From Akkermansiaceae bacterium (lineage in GTDB: Bacteria; Verrucomicrobiota; Verrucomicrobiia; Verrucomicrobiales; Akkermansiaceae), in the NCBI GenBank assembly GCA_025457625.1, contig JALOUA010000004.1:1-44938 (forward strand): DNA of 44,938 nucleotides. Reading direction: 5' to 3'. Positions within the stretch are counted from its first letter, which is position 1, and every line of letters begins with the position of its first letter. The notes under the pieces were generated by a model. The model did no database searches and was not told the origin of the DNA. It saw nothing but the letters and a program-made list of their open reading frames with translations. Shown here piece by piece: positions 16,058-24,114 of this stretch. The translations under genes were made by a program, and so were the position numbers.

Positions 16058-16423
16058 ATGAACGTCAAAGCCGTCATCACCTTGATCCTCGGGCTGGTTT
16101 TCCAGCTCGCCCAAGTCTTGCCTGCTGCGGCTGCCGCGTCGCCATGCGCCTCACACGGAACGTCCTGCGCATGCTGTGAGGGCGCGGATTCCTGCCCTTG
16201 CGCGAAAAACGGCAAGTCGGAACAAAAACCCGCTCCGCTGGTTCCCGACTCCGGAAGTGTCTTGAAACTGCCGGCCGCCAAGGCCGGTGACACCCGGGTT
16301 TCAGTCGAATCTCTCGCCGGAAACCATCCCTCCCCCGCCGTGGAAGCATCACCGGTCGCAGGCCCGTCAGGCGGCTACGCCGGCGTGCGCCTGTCGGTGG
16401 CGTTCTGTTCATTTGTCATCTGA
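16058..16423 (+). CDS. Cys-rich exported small protein
   Basis: A 121-residue protein with a signal peptide (MNVKAVITLILGLVFQLAQV) and a cluster of six cysteines just after it (SPCASHGTSCACCEGADSCP, then CAKN), a possible soft-metal site. The rest is Pro/Ala/Gly-rich and low in complexity. I know no named family. Its place between a YHS protein and a CBA efflux system suggests a periplasmic metal chaperone or sequestrant; this is inference. One Cys remains near the C-terminus (AFCSFVI). Confidence -1.
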   Translation: MNVKAVITLILGLVFQLAQVLPAAAAASPCASHGTSCACCEGADSCPCAKNGKSEQKPAPLVPDSGSVLKLPAAKAGDTRVSVESLAGNHPSPAVEASPVAGPSGGYAGVRLSVAFCSFVI

Positions 16424-16523
16424 GTCGCCGCCTTTCCCAGGCGAATTGCGTCCGCTCGTCTCCGCCACTCCGGCGGCTTTGTTAGAGCGGATCATTGGAA
16501 CCCAACTCCAACGACCATGACTC

Positions 16524-17768
16524 ATGAACTCTTATCAACATCTTCTTGCCGGCCTTGCCGTGGCCGGAAGCCTGCTTCATGCGGGTGAATCACGGCTCCT
16601 GAATGACGGACTGCTCTCCGGCTTGAGGTCCGAGGCGGCCCGCTCCCACCCGGCGGCCGTCGCCGGAAAATACAAGGCCCAAGCCGCCGCACACGAAGTC
16701 CGCGGCGTGCGCCTGTGGAACGATCCCATGATCGGCGTCGGCTTCATGGGCGCGAAGGAAATGATGCGCGCTGACGACGGCGACGTCATGATCGGTTTCG
16801 AACAGGCATTGCCGAAACCCGGCATGTTCGCCGCGGAGCGTGCGAAGATGGAGGCCATGCACCGTGCCGAAATCGCAAACTCCGGCAATGCCGCGCTGAG
16901 TGCCGGTGCCGAAGCCGCCAGAGCCGCCATCGAACTCGCGCTTGCGGACGAATCCATCACCCTGCAACAGGCCCAGGTCGATTGGATGGCCGCGATGGTC
17001 GATAACGCCAAACAAATGGCCGCCGATCCGATGGGTTCCAGCACCGACGCGCTCCGCATGGAAACCGAGTTGGCGAAGGAACAGCAGATGCTTGATGCCG
17101 CCCGCCGCAGCCGCGAAGGCTATGCAAGATTGCTGAACATCACGCTCGGACGACCACTGGATTCACCGTGGCCCGTGTTGAAACTTCCCGCCTCTCCTCC
17201 ACCCGTGCCGGTTGCCAGTGCCGAGGTCGCCCGCATCCCGCATGCGAATCCCAAGGTTCGTTCCATGAAGGAAATGGTCTCCGCCGCCAACGCGGACGCC
17301 CGCATCGCCGACCGCGAGCGCCTGCCCGAAGTCGCCGTCGGCGTGGACACGAAACTCTACTCCGAAACAGGAGATATCCGCAGCACCACGCTCGGTGTGA
17401 AACTCAGCCTGCCATGGTTCAACGATCCGGCCTACAAGGCGAAGATCGACGCCGCGAAAAGCCGCGAACTCGCCGCCGCAAGCGATGTGGAAACCATGCG
17501 GCGCGAGATCGCCGGCATGGTCACGATGGCTGCCACCGAGGCCGCCAACGCCGCCGCCCAGGCCCGCGCCTACTCCGGTGAAATCCATGACAGGGCGCTC
17601 AAAGCCAGCCAAACCACCGAGGCCGCTTGGATCAGCTCGAAGGCCCCTCTAACCGACCTGCTGGACTCCGCCCGCACCCTTTACGCCATCCGCCTCGAAC
17701 AACGCCGCATGATCGCCATGCAACTCGCCGCGCTCGAACAACTCCACACCCTGGTCCCCAACCGTTAA
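16524..17768 (+). CDS. TolC-family outer-membrane channel (CusC/CzcC-like)
   Basis: A 414-residue outer-membrane factor with a short signal region (LLAGLAVAGSLLHAG) and the long helical, Ala-rich pattern of TolC/CzcC proteins: EVRGVRLWNDPMIGVGFMG, ITLQQAQVDWMAAMVDNAKQ, ERLPEVAVGVDTKLYSETGD and two ~100-residue coiled-coil halves. It is shorter than NodT/OprM-type proteins (450-490) and has no lipobox, as in CzcC-like members. It would extend the CusA/CusB complex through the outer membrane. The stop is 4 bases before the cusB-like start, so they form one operon. Confidence -1.
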   Translation: MNSYQHLLAGLAVAGSLLHAGESRLLNDGLLSGLRSEAARSHPAAVAGKYKAQAAAHEVRGVRLWNDPMIGVGFMGAKEMMRADDGDVMIGFEQALPKPGMFAAERAKMEAMHRAEIANSGNAALSAGAEAARAAIELALADESITLQQAQVDWMAAMVDNAKQMAADPMGSSTDALRMETELAKEQQMLDAARRSREGYARLLNITLGRPLDSPWPVLKLPASPPPVPVASAEVARIPHANPKVRSMKEMVSAANADARIADRERLPEVAVGVDTKLYSETGDIRSTTLGVKLSLPWFNDPAYKAKIDAAKSRELAAASDVETMRREIAGMVTMAATEAANAAAQARAYSGEIHDRALKASQTTEAAWISSKAPLTDLLDSARTLYAIRLEQRRMIAMQLAALEQLHTLVPNR

Positions 17769-17772
17769 TGCC

Positions 17773-19452
17773 ATGAAAACATTCCTCACCATCCTCATCA
17801 CCGCGCTGTTAGCCGCGACAGGCACCTGGTTTGCCCTCAAGAAAACCGGAGCCGCGGCCTCAAGCGCCGCCACCGGCGAACGCAAGGTCCTCTACTATCA
17901 GAGCGCCATGCACCCGTGGATCAAGAGCGACAAACCCGGCCGCTGCACGATCTGCGGCATGGAGCTCACTCCCGTTTACGAGGGCGACAAGGGTTTCGAT
18001 GACGCCGGAGGCGAGAACATCGTCGCCCTCACCCAGAACCAAATCCAGGTGCTGCACGTGCGGACCGTCGAGGCGAAAACCCGGCCGCTCGTCCGCACCC
18101 TGAGCGTTTCAGGCACCATCGATGACAATCAAATGCGCCACCGCGTGCTGTCCGCCTACGTGGACGGCCGCATCGACAAGTTGTATGTGAACTACATTGG
18201 CGCGGAAGTTACCGAGGGCCAGCCACTCGCGGATTTCTACAGTCCCACGCTGCTCCAGGCGGAACGCGAATACCGCCAACTCGGCGGCGAGTTGAAGCAA
18301 AACACCGGACTCCGCCTGCGCCAGATGGGACTCACCCCGGCGCAGATCGAGGCACTCGATCAAAAACCCGCCGATGCCCTCACTTCGCAGATTCTCGCGC
18401 CCATCAGCGGCACCGTCGTCGCGCAATCGATCTACGAAGGCCAATACGTCGCCACCGGCCAGCAACTGTTCGAAATCGCGGACTTCTCCACGATGTGGTT
18501 CATGTTCCGCGCCTACGAACAGGACATGCCTTGGATCAGGATAGGCCAGTCGGTCACCGTCACCACTCCAGCTCTGCCTGACAAATCCTTCGTCGGAAAA
18601 ATCGCCTTCATCGATCCGAACTTCGACGAAGCCACGCGTTCGACCAAGGTGCGCGTCGAACTTCCCAACCCGCTCGTCAACGGCCGCCGCGAACTGCTGC
18701 ACCGCCTCTACGCCGATGGCATGGTGGAACTCGAAGCGCCTGCCGTGCTCACCGTTCCACGCTCGGCCGTCATCGAAGCCGGGCCACAGGCCGTCGTCTA
18801 CATTGACCAGGGCGGCGGGGCTTACGGACAGGCCGTTTTGAAAACCGGACGCCGCGGTGACACCCACATCGAGGTTCTATCAGGTCTGAAGGAGGGTGAC
18901 GCGGTCGTCACCAACGGCAACCTGCTCATCGACGGCCAGGCGGAGATGAACCGTGCGTTCATGACTCCGCCGGAGGAAACCAAGCCCGTCAGCGCACAGA
19001 CCGCACTGGATGAAGAGCAGAAGCAATCCATCGCGGAATTCATCAAGGTGGCCGATGCCATGGCCGCCGCGCTCGCCAAGGACGATCTCGCGGGATTCAA
19101 CAAGGCCAGCGAACCGGCGATGAACGTGACGGGTGAGATGGTGAAGTTGCTCAGTCCGGCCGTGGAGAATCTCGACGATCTCGACAAATCCCGCCATTTT
19201 CACGGCTTCGACGACCTGAAGAGCGCGCGCACCGCCTTCCACAAATTCTCGGTAACGGCCACCGCCGCGCTCGAACCGCTGCGGAAAGCCGGACAAACGC
19301 CGGAATTCCAAATCTACGAATGCGCCATGGTGGACGATGCCATACCTGGCGTGTCCAAGAAGGCCCGCTGGATCCAGACCGGCGGACGCGCCATGGCCAA
19401 TCCCTTCTTCGGCGCGGAGATGCTCGAATGCGGAAAGGAAATCAAACCCTGA
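17773..19452 (+). CDS. cusB: CusB-type periplasmic adaptor with metal-binding N- and C-terminal domains
   Basis: A 559-residue membrane fusion protein. After an N-terminal anchor (about 3-21), a heavy-metal-binding domain appears (SAMHPWIKSDKPGRCTICGM, about 44-63; Met-His-Pro, Cys58 and Cys61). The adaptor core follows, with barrel, lipoyl and hairpin segments (LYVNYIGAEVTEGQPLADFY, VVAQSIYEGQYVATGQQLFE) and the periplasmic WFMFRAYEQDMPWIRIGQ strand. The last ~150 residues form a DUF3347-like domain (FHGFDDLKSARTAFHKFS ... FQIYECAMVDDA ... NPFFGAEMLECGKEI), known from CusB/CusF-type proteins. It would capture Cu(I)/Ag(I) and hand it to CusA. It is six bases from cusA. The double metal domain makes it longer than E. 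coli CusB (about 400). Confidence -1.
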   Translation: MKTFLTILITALLAATGTWFALKKTGAAASSAATGERKVLYYQSAMHPWIKSDKPGRCTICGMELTPVYEGDKGFDDAGGENIVALTQNQIQVLHVRTVEAKTRPLVRTLSVSGTIDDNQMRHRVLSAYVDGRIDKLYVNYIGAEVTEGQPLADFYSPTLLQAEREYRQLGGELKQNTGLRLRQMGLTPAQIEALDQKPADALTSQILAPISGTVVAQSIYEGQYVATGQQLFEIADFSTMWFMFRAYEQDMPWIRIGQSVTVTTPALPDKSFVGKIAFIDPNFDEATRSTKVRVELPNPLVNGRRELLHRLYADGMVELEAPAVLTVPRSAVIEAGPQAVVYIDQGGGAYGQAVLKTGRRGDTHIEVLSGLKEGDAVVTNGNLLIDGQAEMNRAFMTPPEETKPVSAQTALDEEQKQSIAEFIKVADAMAAALAKDDLAGFNKASEPAMNVTGEMVKLLSPAVENLDDLDKSRHFHGFDDLKSARTAFHKFSVTATAALEPLRKAGQTPEFQIYECAMVDDAIPGVSKKARWIQTGGRAMANPFFGAEMLECGKEIKP

Positions 19453-19458
19453 TAGATC

Positions 19459-22400
19459 ATGATTGAAAAACTCATCGAATGGAGTCTGCGCAACCGCTTC
19501 CTCGTCGTCTGCGCCTCGCTCCTGATCGTCGCGCTCGGAATCCGCGCCGTTTACCTCACCCCGGTGGATGCCATTCCGGATCTCACGGAAAACCAGGTGC
19601 TCGTCTATGCCGATTGGATGGGCCGCAGTCCGCAGGAAGTGGAGGACCAGGTGACATTTCCGCTATCGACAGGATTGCAGGGGCTTGCCGGAGTGAAAGA
19701 GGTGCGCGCCACCTCGATGTTCGGGTTTTCGCTCGTCACGATCATCTTCCAGGATGGAGTGGACACCTACTTCGCCCGGGCCCGGGTGCTCGAACGCTTG
19801 AATTACCTCCAGGGCCAGATGCCCGAGGGCGTGACTCCGCAGTTGGGGCCCGATGCCACCGGTCTCGGTTGGGTCTATCAGTATTACCTGCACGTGGATC
19901 CCGCGAAATCTCCCGATGGCGGCTACGACCTCGCGCAGCTGCGCTCGCTTCAGGATTGGAAGATCCGTTACGATCTCGCCAGCGTGCAGGGTGTGGCGGA
20001 AGTCGCCAGCATCGGCGGCTTTGTGAAGCAGTATCAAGTGGAGCTTTCCTCCACCAAAATGCGGGCGGCGAACATCACGCTCATGGAGGTGATGACCGCC
20101 GTGCAGAACGCCAACCTCAATGTCGGCGGCAAGACCGTGGAGGAAAACGGCGCGGAATTCGTCCTGCGCGGCGTGGGACTCGTCACCAGTCCGCAAGACC
20201 TTGAACTCGTCACCGTCAAGGCGGTGGACGGCACGCCGATCTATCTCAAAGACATCGCCACCATCCAGATCGGCGGCGATTACCGCCGCGGCACGCTGGA
20301 TTTGAACGGCTACGAAGCCGTCGGCGGCACCGTGGTCATGCGCACTGGTGAAAACGCGAAAGCCGTCATCGAGCGCGTGAAGGAAAAGATTGCCGGGATC
20401 TCACCGAGCCTTCCGCCCGGCGTCACGATTCGTCCGTTCTATGACCGCAGCTCGTTGATCGACCGCACCATCGACACGCTCAAGCACGCGCTCGTCGAGG
20501 AAATCATCCTCGTCACCCTCGCCCACGTCATTTTCCTGTGGCACTTCCGCAGCATCCTCATCGTCACGCTGCCGCTGCCGATCTCGATTCTCATCTCATT
20601 CCTGCTGATGAAGCAGTTCGGCATCACCAGCAACATCATGTCGCTCACCGGCATCGCCATCGCCATCGGTGTGCTGGTGGACGCCGCGATCGTGGTGACG
20701 GAAAACGTCATCCGGCATTGCGAGGCGGAGGAGAAGGAAAAGGGCCGGGCGCTCACCGCGGCCGAACGATGGGAGACCACGCTATCCGCCAGCAAGCAGG
20801 TGGGCCGCCCGATCTTTTTCGCGATGGCGATCATCATCCTCGCCTTCATCCCGGTCTTCGCGCTCACCGGGCAGGAGGGAAAACTGTTCCACCCGCTCGC
20901 CTTCACCAAGACCTTCGCGATGATCGGCGCGACCTTGTTAGGGGTGACGCTGGTTCCCGTGCTGTGCTCGATCCTGGTCCGCGGGCCCTATCACGAGGAG
21001 GACCGCAACATCGTGATGAAGTTCCTCATGGGCATTTACGATCCCGCCCTCGGCTGGGCGCTCAACCATCGCAAGACGGTCGTCGGCGCGGCGGTTTTGT
21101 TGCTGGGTTTCTGCCTGCTCATCGCCTTCGGTCTGCCGCGCGCGACAGTCAAAAGCATCCGCGACGCCGGATTTTCGCGCACGGCGGATCTGGTCACCGG
21201 ATTCGGCAGGGAGTTCATGCCGCCGCTCAACGAAGGCAGCCTGCTGCACATGCCCGTGATGATGCCGAAAACCGGACTCAAGGAAATCCAGCGCGTGATG
21301 TCATGGCAGGACAGGATCATCGCCGAAACTCCGGAGGTGGAAACCGTCGCCGGCAAGCTGGGAAGATTCGAGACCGCCACCGACCCCGCGCCCACCGAGA
21401 TGCTGGAGACCACCATCCTGCTCAAACCGGAATACATCCCCAACGGGAAATTCCGCGTGAAGCGCAACCCCGCATGGCGTGACGGCATGACCATGGAGAA
21501 ACTCAAAGCCGAACTGACGGAAAAGATGAAACAGGTTCCCGGCTACGTGCCCGCGTTTCTCCAACCGATCGAAAACCGCATCCTCATGCTCTACACCGGC
21601 ATCCGCGCGCAGGTCGGCGTGAAGATCTACGGCGACAACCTCGACGATATCCAGCGCAAGGCGTTTGAGATCGAAAAACTCATCAATGAAATCCCGGGCG
21701 CGGCCGGTGTTTCACCTTCACGCGTGCAGGGCAAACCCTACCTCAACATCGAGGTGGACCGCACCGCGATGGCGCGTTACGGCCTCAGCGCCAAGGATGT
21801 GCTGGATGCGGTGGAAATCTCCATCGGCGGCAAGAATGTCAGCACCACCATCGAAGGCCGCCAGCGCTTCCCCATCCAGATCCGCGTCGAGCGCGGCGAA
21901 CGCGACGACATCGAAAAACTCAGCCGCATCCTCATCGCGGCCAAACCCGGCATGAGCGCGCCGGCTGCCGCCGCGCCAGGCGGAGGCGGGATGGGCGGTG
22001 GCATGGGTGCACCCGCTGCCGCGTCCGTGGCTGGCGGTGGCGATGGTTTCGACACACCCTATATCCCGCTCGGCATGGTGGCGAAAATCACCCGCAGCAT
22101 CGGCGCCAACGAAATCGCCTCGGAGAATGGCAAGCTCCGGAGTTATGTGCAGGCAAACGTCGAAGACCGCGACCTCGGCGGATTCGTCCAGGAGGTCGAG
22201 GCGAAGCTCAAGACCGTGAACTGGGAGGGCCTGACCTGGAAGATGACCGGCGAATACGAAAACCAACGCCGCTTCGCGAAAACCATGCAACTGGTTTTCC
22301 CGGTCGTCATGCTGGTGATCTTCGTGCTGCTCTTCATGGTTTTCCGCAGCGGCAAGGAAGCCGCCCACGTCATGCTCGCCGTGCCCTTCGCGCTGAGCGG

Positions 22401-22833
22401 CGGCGTGATCCTGCAAAAATTGTTAGGCTACAACTTCAACGGCGCGGTATGGGTCGGCTACATCGCGCTGTTCGGCACCGCCGTGCAAACCGGCGTGGTG
22501 ATGGTGGTCTATCTGGAGGAAAGCGTGAAAGCGAAGATGGCCGAACTCGGCGAGCGGTTCTCCCGCGCCGACCTCGTCCAGGCGGTCAAGGACGGCGCCA
22601 AGCTGCGCCTGCGTCCCAAGGTGATGACCGTGGCCACCACCGTCGCCAGCCTGCTGCCCATCATGTGGAGCACCCGCCAGGGCGCCGAAGTCATGAAACC
22701 GCTGGCCACTCCGGTGATTGGCGGGATGATTTCCAGCCTGATCCACATCCTCATCGTCACGCCGGTGATCTTCCTCTGGCTGAGAGAACGGCAGCTTACC
22801 CGAGATTCGAGATCGTCTGGAAGATCGCCGTGA
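19459..22833 (+). CDS. cusA: CusA-type Cu(I)/Ag(I) RND efflux pump
   Basis: An 1124-residue inner-membrane HME-RND transporter, N-terminus MIEKLIEWSLRNRFLVV as in CusA. The three methionines that carry Cu/Ag in E. coli CusA are all present: Met598 (LLHMPVMMP), Met648 (PTEMLETTI) and Met710 (NRILMLYTGI). The proton-relay Asp408 sits in GVLVDAAIVVTEN; Glu (YLEESVKAK) and Lys (RLRPKVMTV) equivalents are also seen. A Gly/Met/Ala-rich insert of about 35 residues (near 830-865, GGGGMGGGMGAPAAAS) occupies a periplasmic loop and is not typical. The gene completes the CBA set with the two upstream genes. Its 3' end overlaps the convergent pilC by 38 bases. Both TTA codons lie in TTGTTAGG octamers. Confidence -1.
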   Translation: MIEKLIEWSLRNRFLVVCASLLIVALGIRAVYLTPVDAIPDLTENQVLVYADWMGRSPQEVEDQVTFPLSTGLQGLAGVKEVRATSMFGFSLVTIIFQDGVDTYFARARVLERLNYLQGQMPEGVTPQLGPDATGLGWVYQYYLHVDPAKSPDGGYDLAQLRSLQDWKIRYDLASVQGVAEVASIGGFVKQYQVELSSTKMRAANITLMEVMTAVQNANLNVGGKTVEENGAEFVLRGVGLVTSPQDLELVTVKAVDGTPIYLKDIATIQIGGDYRRGTLDLNGYEAVGGTVVMRTGENAKAVIERVKEKIAGISPSLPPGVTIRPFYDRSSLIDRTIDTLKHALVEEIILVTLAHVIFLWHFRSILIVTLPLPISILISFLLMKQFGITSNIMSLTGIAIAIGVLVDAAIVVTENVIRHCEAEEKEKGRALTAAERWETTLSASKQVGRPIFFAMAIIILAFIPVFALTGQEGKLFHPLAFTKTFAMIGATLLGVTLVPVLCSILVRGPYHEEDRNIVMKFLMGIYDPALGWALNHRKTVVGAAVLLLGFCLLIAFGLPRATVKSIRDAGFSRTADLVTGFGREFMPPLNEGSLLHMPVMMPKTGLKEIQRVMSWQDRIIAETPEVETVAGKLGRFETATDPAPTEMLETTILLKPEYIPNGKFRVKRNPAWRDGMTMEKLKAELTEKMKQVPGYVPAFLQPIENRILMLYTGIRAQVGVKIYGDNLDDIQRKAFEIEKLINEIPGAAGVSPSRVQGKPYLNIEVDRTAMARYGLSAKDVLDAVEISIGGKNVSTTIEGRQRFPIQIRVERGERDDIEKLSRILIAAKPGMSAPAAAAPGGGGMGGGMGAPAAASVAGGGDGFDTPYIPLGMVAKITRSIGANEIASENGKLRSYVQANVEDRDLGGFVQEVEAKLKTVNWEGLTWKMTGEYENQRRFAKTMQLVFPVVMLVIFVLLFMVFRSGKEAAHVMLAVPFALSGGVILQKLLGYNFNGAVWVGYIALFGTAVQTGVVMVVYLEESVKAKMAELGERFSRADLVQAVKDGAKLRLRPKVMTVATTVASLLPIMWSTRQGAEVMKPLATPVIGGMISSLIHILIVTPVIFLWLRERQLTRDSRSSGRSP

Positions 22834-24079
22834 TCATCAGGTAGGCCATGGTGCCGATGAGGCCGGCCATGATGATGAGCACGGTGGGCATGATCAGCGC
22901 CATGATGCGCTGCAAGTCCTTGTTGAGTTCCTTGTCATAGCGCTCGGCGGCGCGGCGCAGCGATTGGTCGATTTTCCCGGTTTGCTCGCCGACGGCGATC
23001 ATGTCGATGAGCAGTGGTGGAAACGAGCCGTTGCGGATGAGGGCTTTGGAAAACGAGCGACCGTCACCGACCTGGTCGATCACCTGGTCGAGCGCGGCGC
23101 GCAGCGAGCGGTTCTGGGTGGCGTCGCGAGAGAGTTCGAGGGCGCGCAGCAGCGGCAGGCCGTTGCCGACGAGGTTGGCCATGGTTTCGAGGAACTGGAC
23201 GTAAAAGCGGCTGGTGATGACGCGGCCCATGAGCGGAAGCCGGAGCTTCATGCGGTCCCACGCGGGTTTGTTGGCGTCGTTGTCCTTCCATGCCTTGAAG
23301 AAGATGCCCGCGGCGATGAGCACGAGCACGATGACCAGCCACCACTTGGTCATGAAGTCGGATGCGCCGATGAGGATGGCCGCGCCCAGCGGGATTTTGC
23401 CGCCGGGCGTGCTCTCGATGAGCGAGGTGAGCTGTGGAATGAGGGTGGTGACGAAAACGATCGAAACGCCGATGCCGGCAAACACGAGGAAGGCCGGATA
23501 GATCATCGCGAGGATCAGGCGGCTCTGGAGTTCGGCGAGCGTCTTGAGATAGTGCGCCTGGCGCTTGAGGATGGTGTCGAGCGCGCCGGAAGCCTCGCCC
23601 GCGGCGGCCAGCGAACAATACAGCGGCCCGAAACTCGGGCTGACCTTCTTGAGCGCGGCGGAAAAGTTGACGCCGTCCCTGACAATCTGGCGGATTTTGT
23701 AGGAAACCGCCTTGAGGTTGCCGAGTTCCTGGCGGTTCTCCATCGACTTGAGCGCGGGCTCCAGCTGGAGGCCGGCGCTGAGCATGTCGGAGAGTTCCTC
23801 GGTGAAAAGCACCACCTCCTGGCGCTTGAGTTTGATCGGACCTTCCGGAATGGCGTCCTCGGCGGCCTCGGCCTTGCCGGTTTGGCGCAGCGGCTCGCCT
23901 TCCTTGGACTTGCCATTGGTCTTGCGCGCGGGAACGGCGGCGGACGTTTCACGCAGATTGACCGGCTGCAGGCCCTTCTTGTCTAACAGCCGCAGCGCCT
24001 CCGGGCGGTCGGCGGCATCGATCTCACCGGTGGTGACGGCGCCTTTGGTGGAGAGGGCTTTGTAGGCGAAGACGGGCAT
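22796..24079 (-). CDS. pilC: Type IV pilus/type II secretion inner-membrane platform protein
   Basis: A 427-residue GspF/PilC homologue: N-terminal MPVFAYKALSTKGAVTTGEI, two GspF domains (about 105-225 and 305-425) with GLQLEPALKSMENRQELGNL, FGPLYCSLAAAGEASGALDT and the second copy GNGLPLLRALELSRDATQN ... PPLLIDMIAVGEQTGKID, plus three membrane helices. It anchors the assembly ATPase and pilin machinery in the inner membrane. A Lys/Glu-rich linker (about 45-85) is longer than usual. pilB is upstream on the same strand (35 bases), so both are one transcript; pilins, PilT, PilD and a secretin gene are not in this window. The end overlaps cusA. Confidence -1.
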   Translation of the reverse strand: MPVFAYKALSTKGAVTTGEIDAADRPEALRLLDKKGLQPVNLRETSAAVPARKTNGKSKEGEPLRQTGKAEAAEDAIPEGPIKLKRQEVVLFTEELSDMLSAGLQLEPALKSMENRQELGNLKAVSYKIRQIVRDGVNFSAALKKVSPSFGPLYCSLAAAGEASGALDTILKRQAHYLKTLAELQSRLILAMIYPAFLVFAGIGVSIVFVTTLIPQLTSLIESTPGGKIPLGAAILIGASDFMTKWWLVIVLVLIAAGIFFKAWKDNDANKPAWDRMKLRLPLMGRVITSRFYVQFLETMANLVGNGLPLLRALELSRDATQNRSLRAALDQVIDQVGDGRSFSKALIRNGSFPPLLIDMIAVGEQTGKIDQSLRRAAERYDKELNKDLQRIMALIMPTVLIIMAGLIGTMAYLMITAIFQTISNLG

Positions 24080-24084
24080 CGTTG

Positions 24085-24100
24085 ATTTGAAATTTCAAAT
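24085..24100. repeat. 16-bp perfect palindrome between pilB and pilC
   Basis: ATTTGAAATTTCAAAT is its own reverse complement, and a related partial copy follows at once (TTGAGATTTCAGATTCAA). It is strongly AT-rich in a GC-rich neighbourhood and fills the 35-base gap between the two genes. It may be a small hairpin, a protein site or a dispersed short repeat. Confidence -1.
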
Positions 24101-24114
24101 TTGAGATTTCAGAT

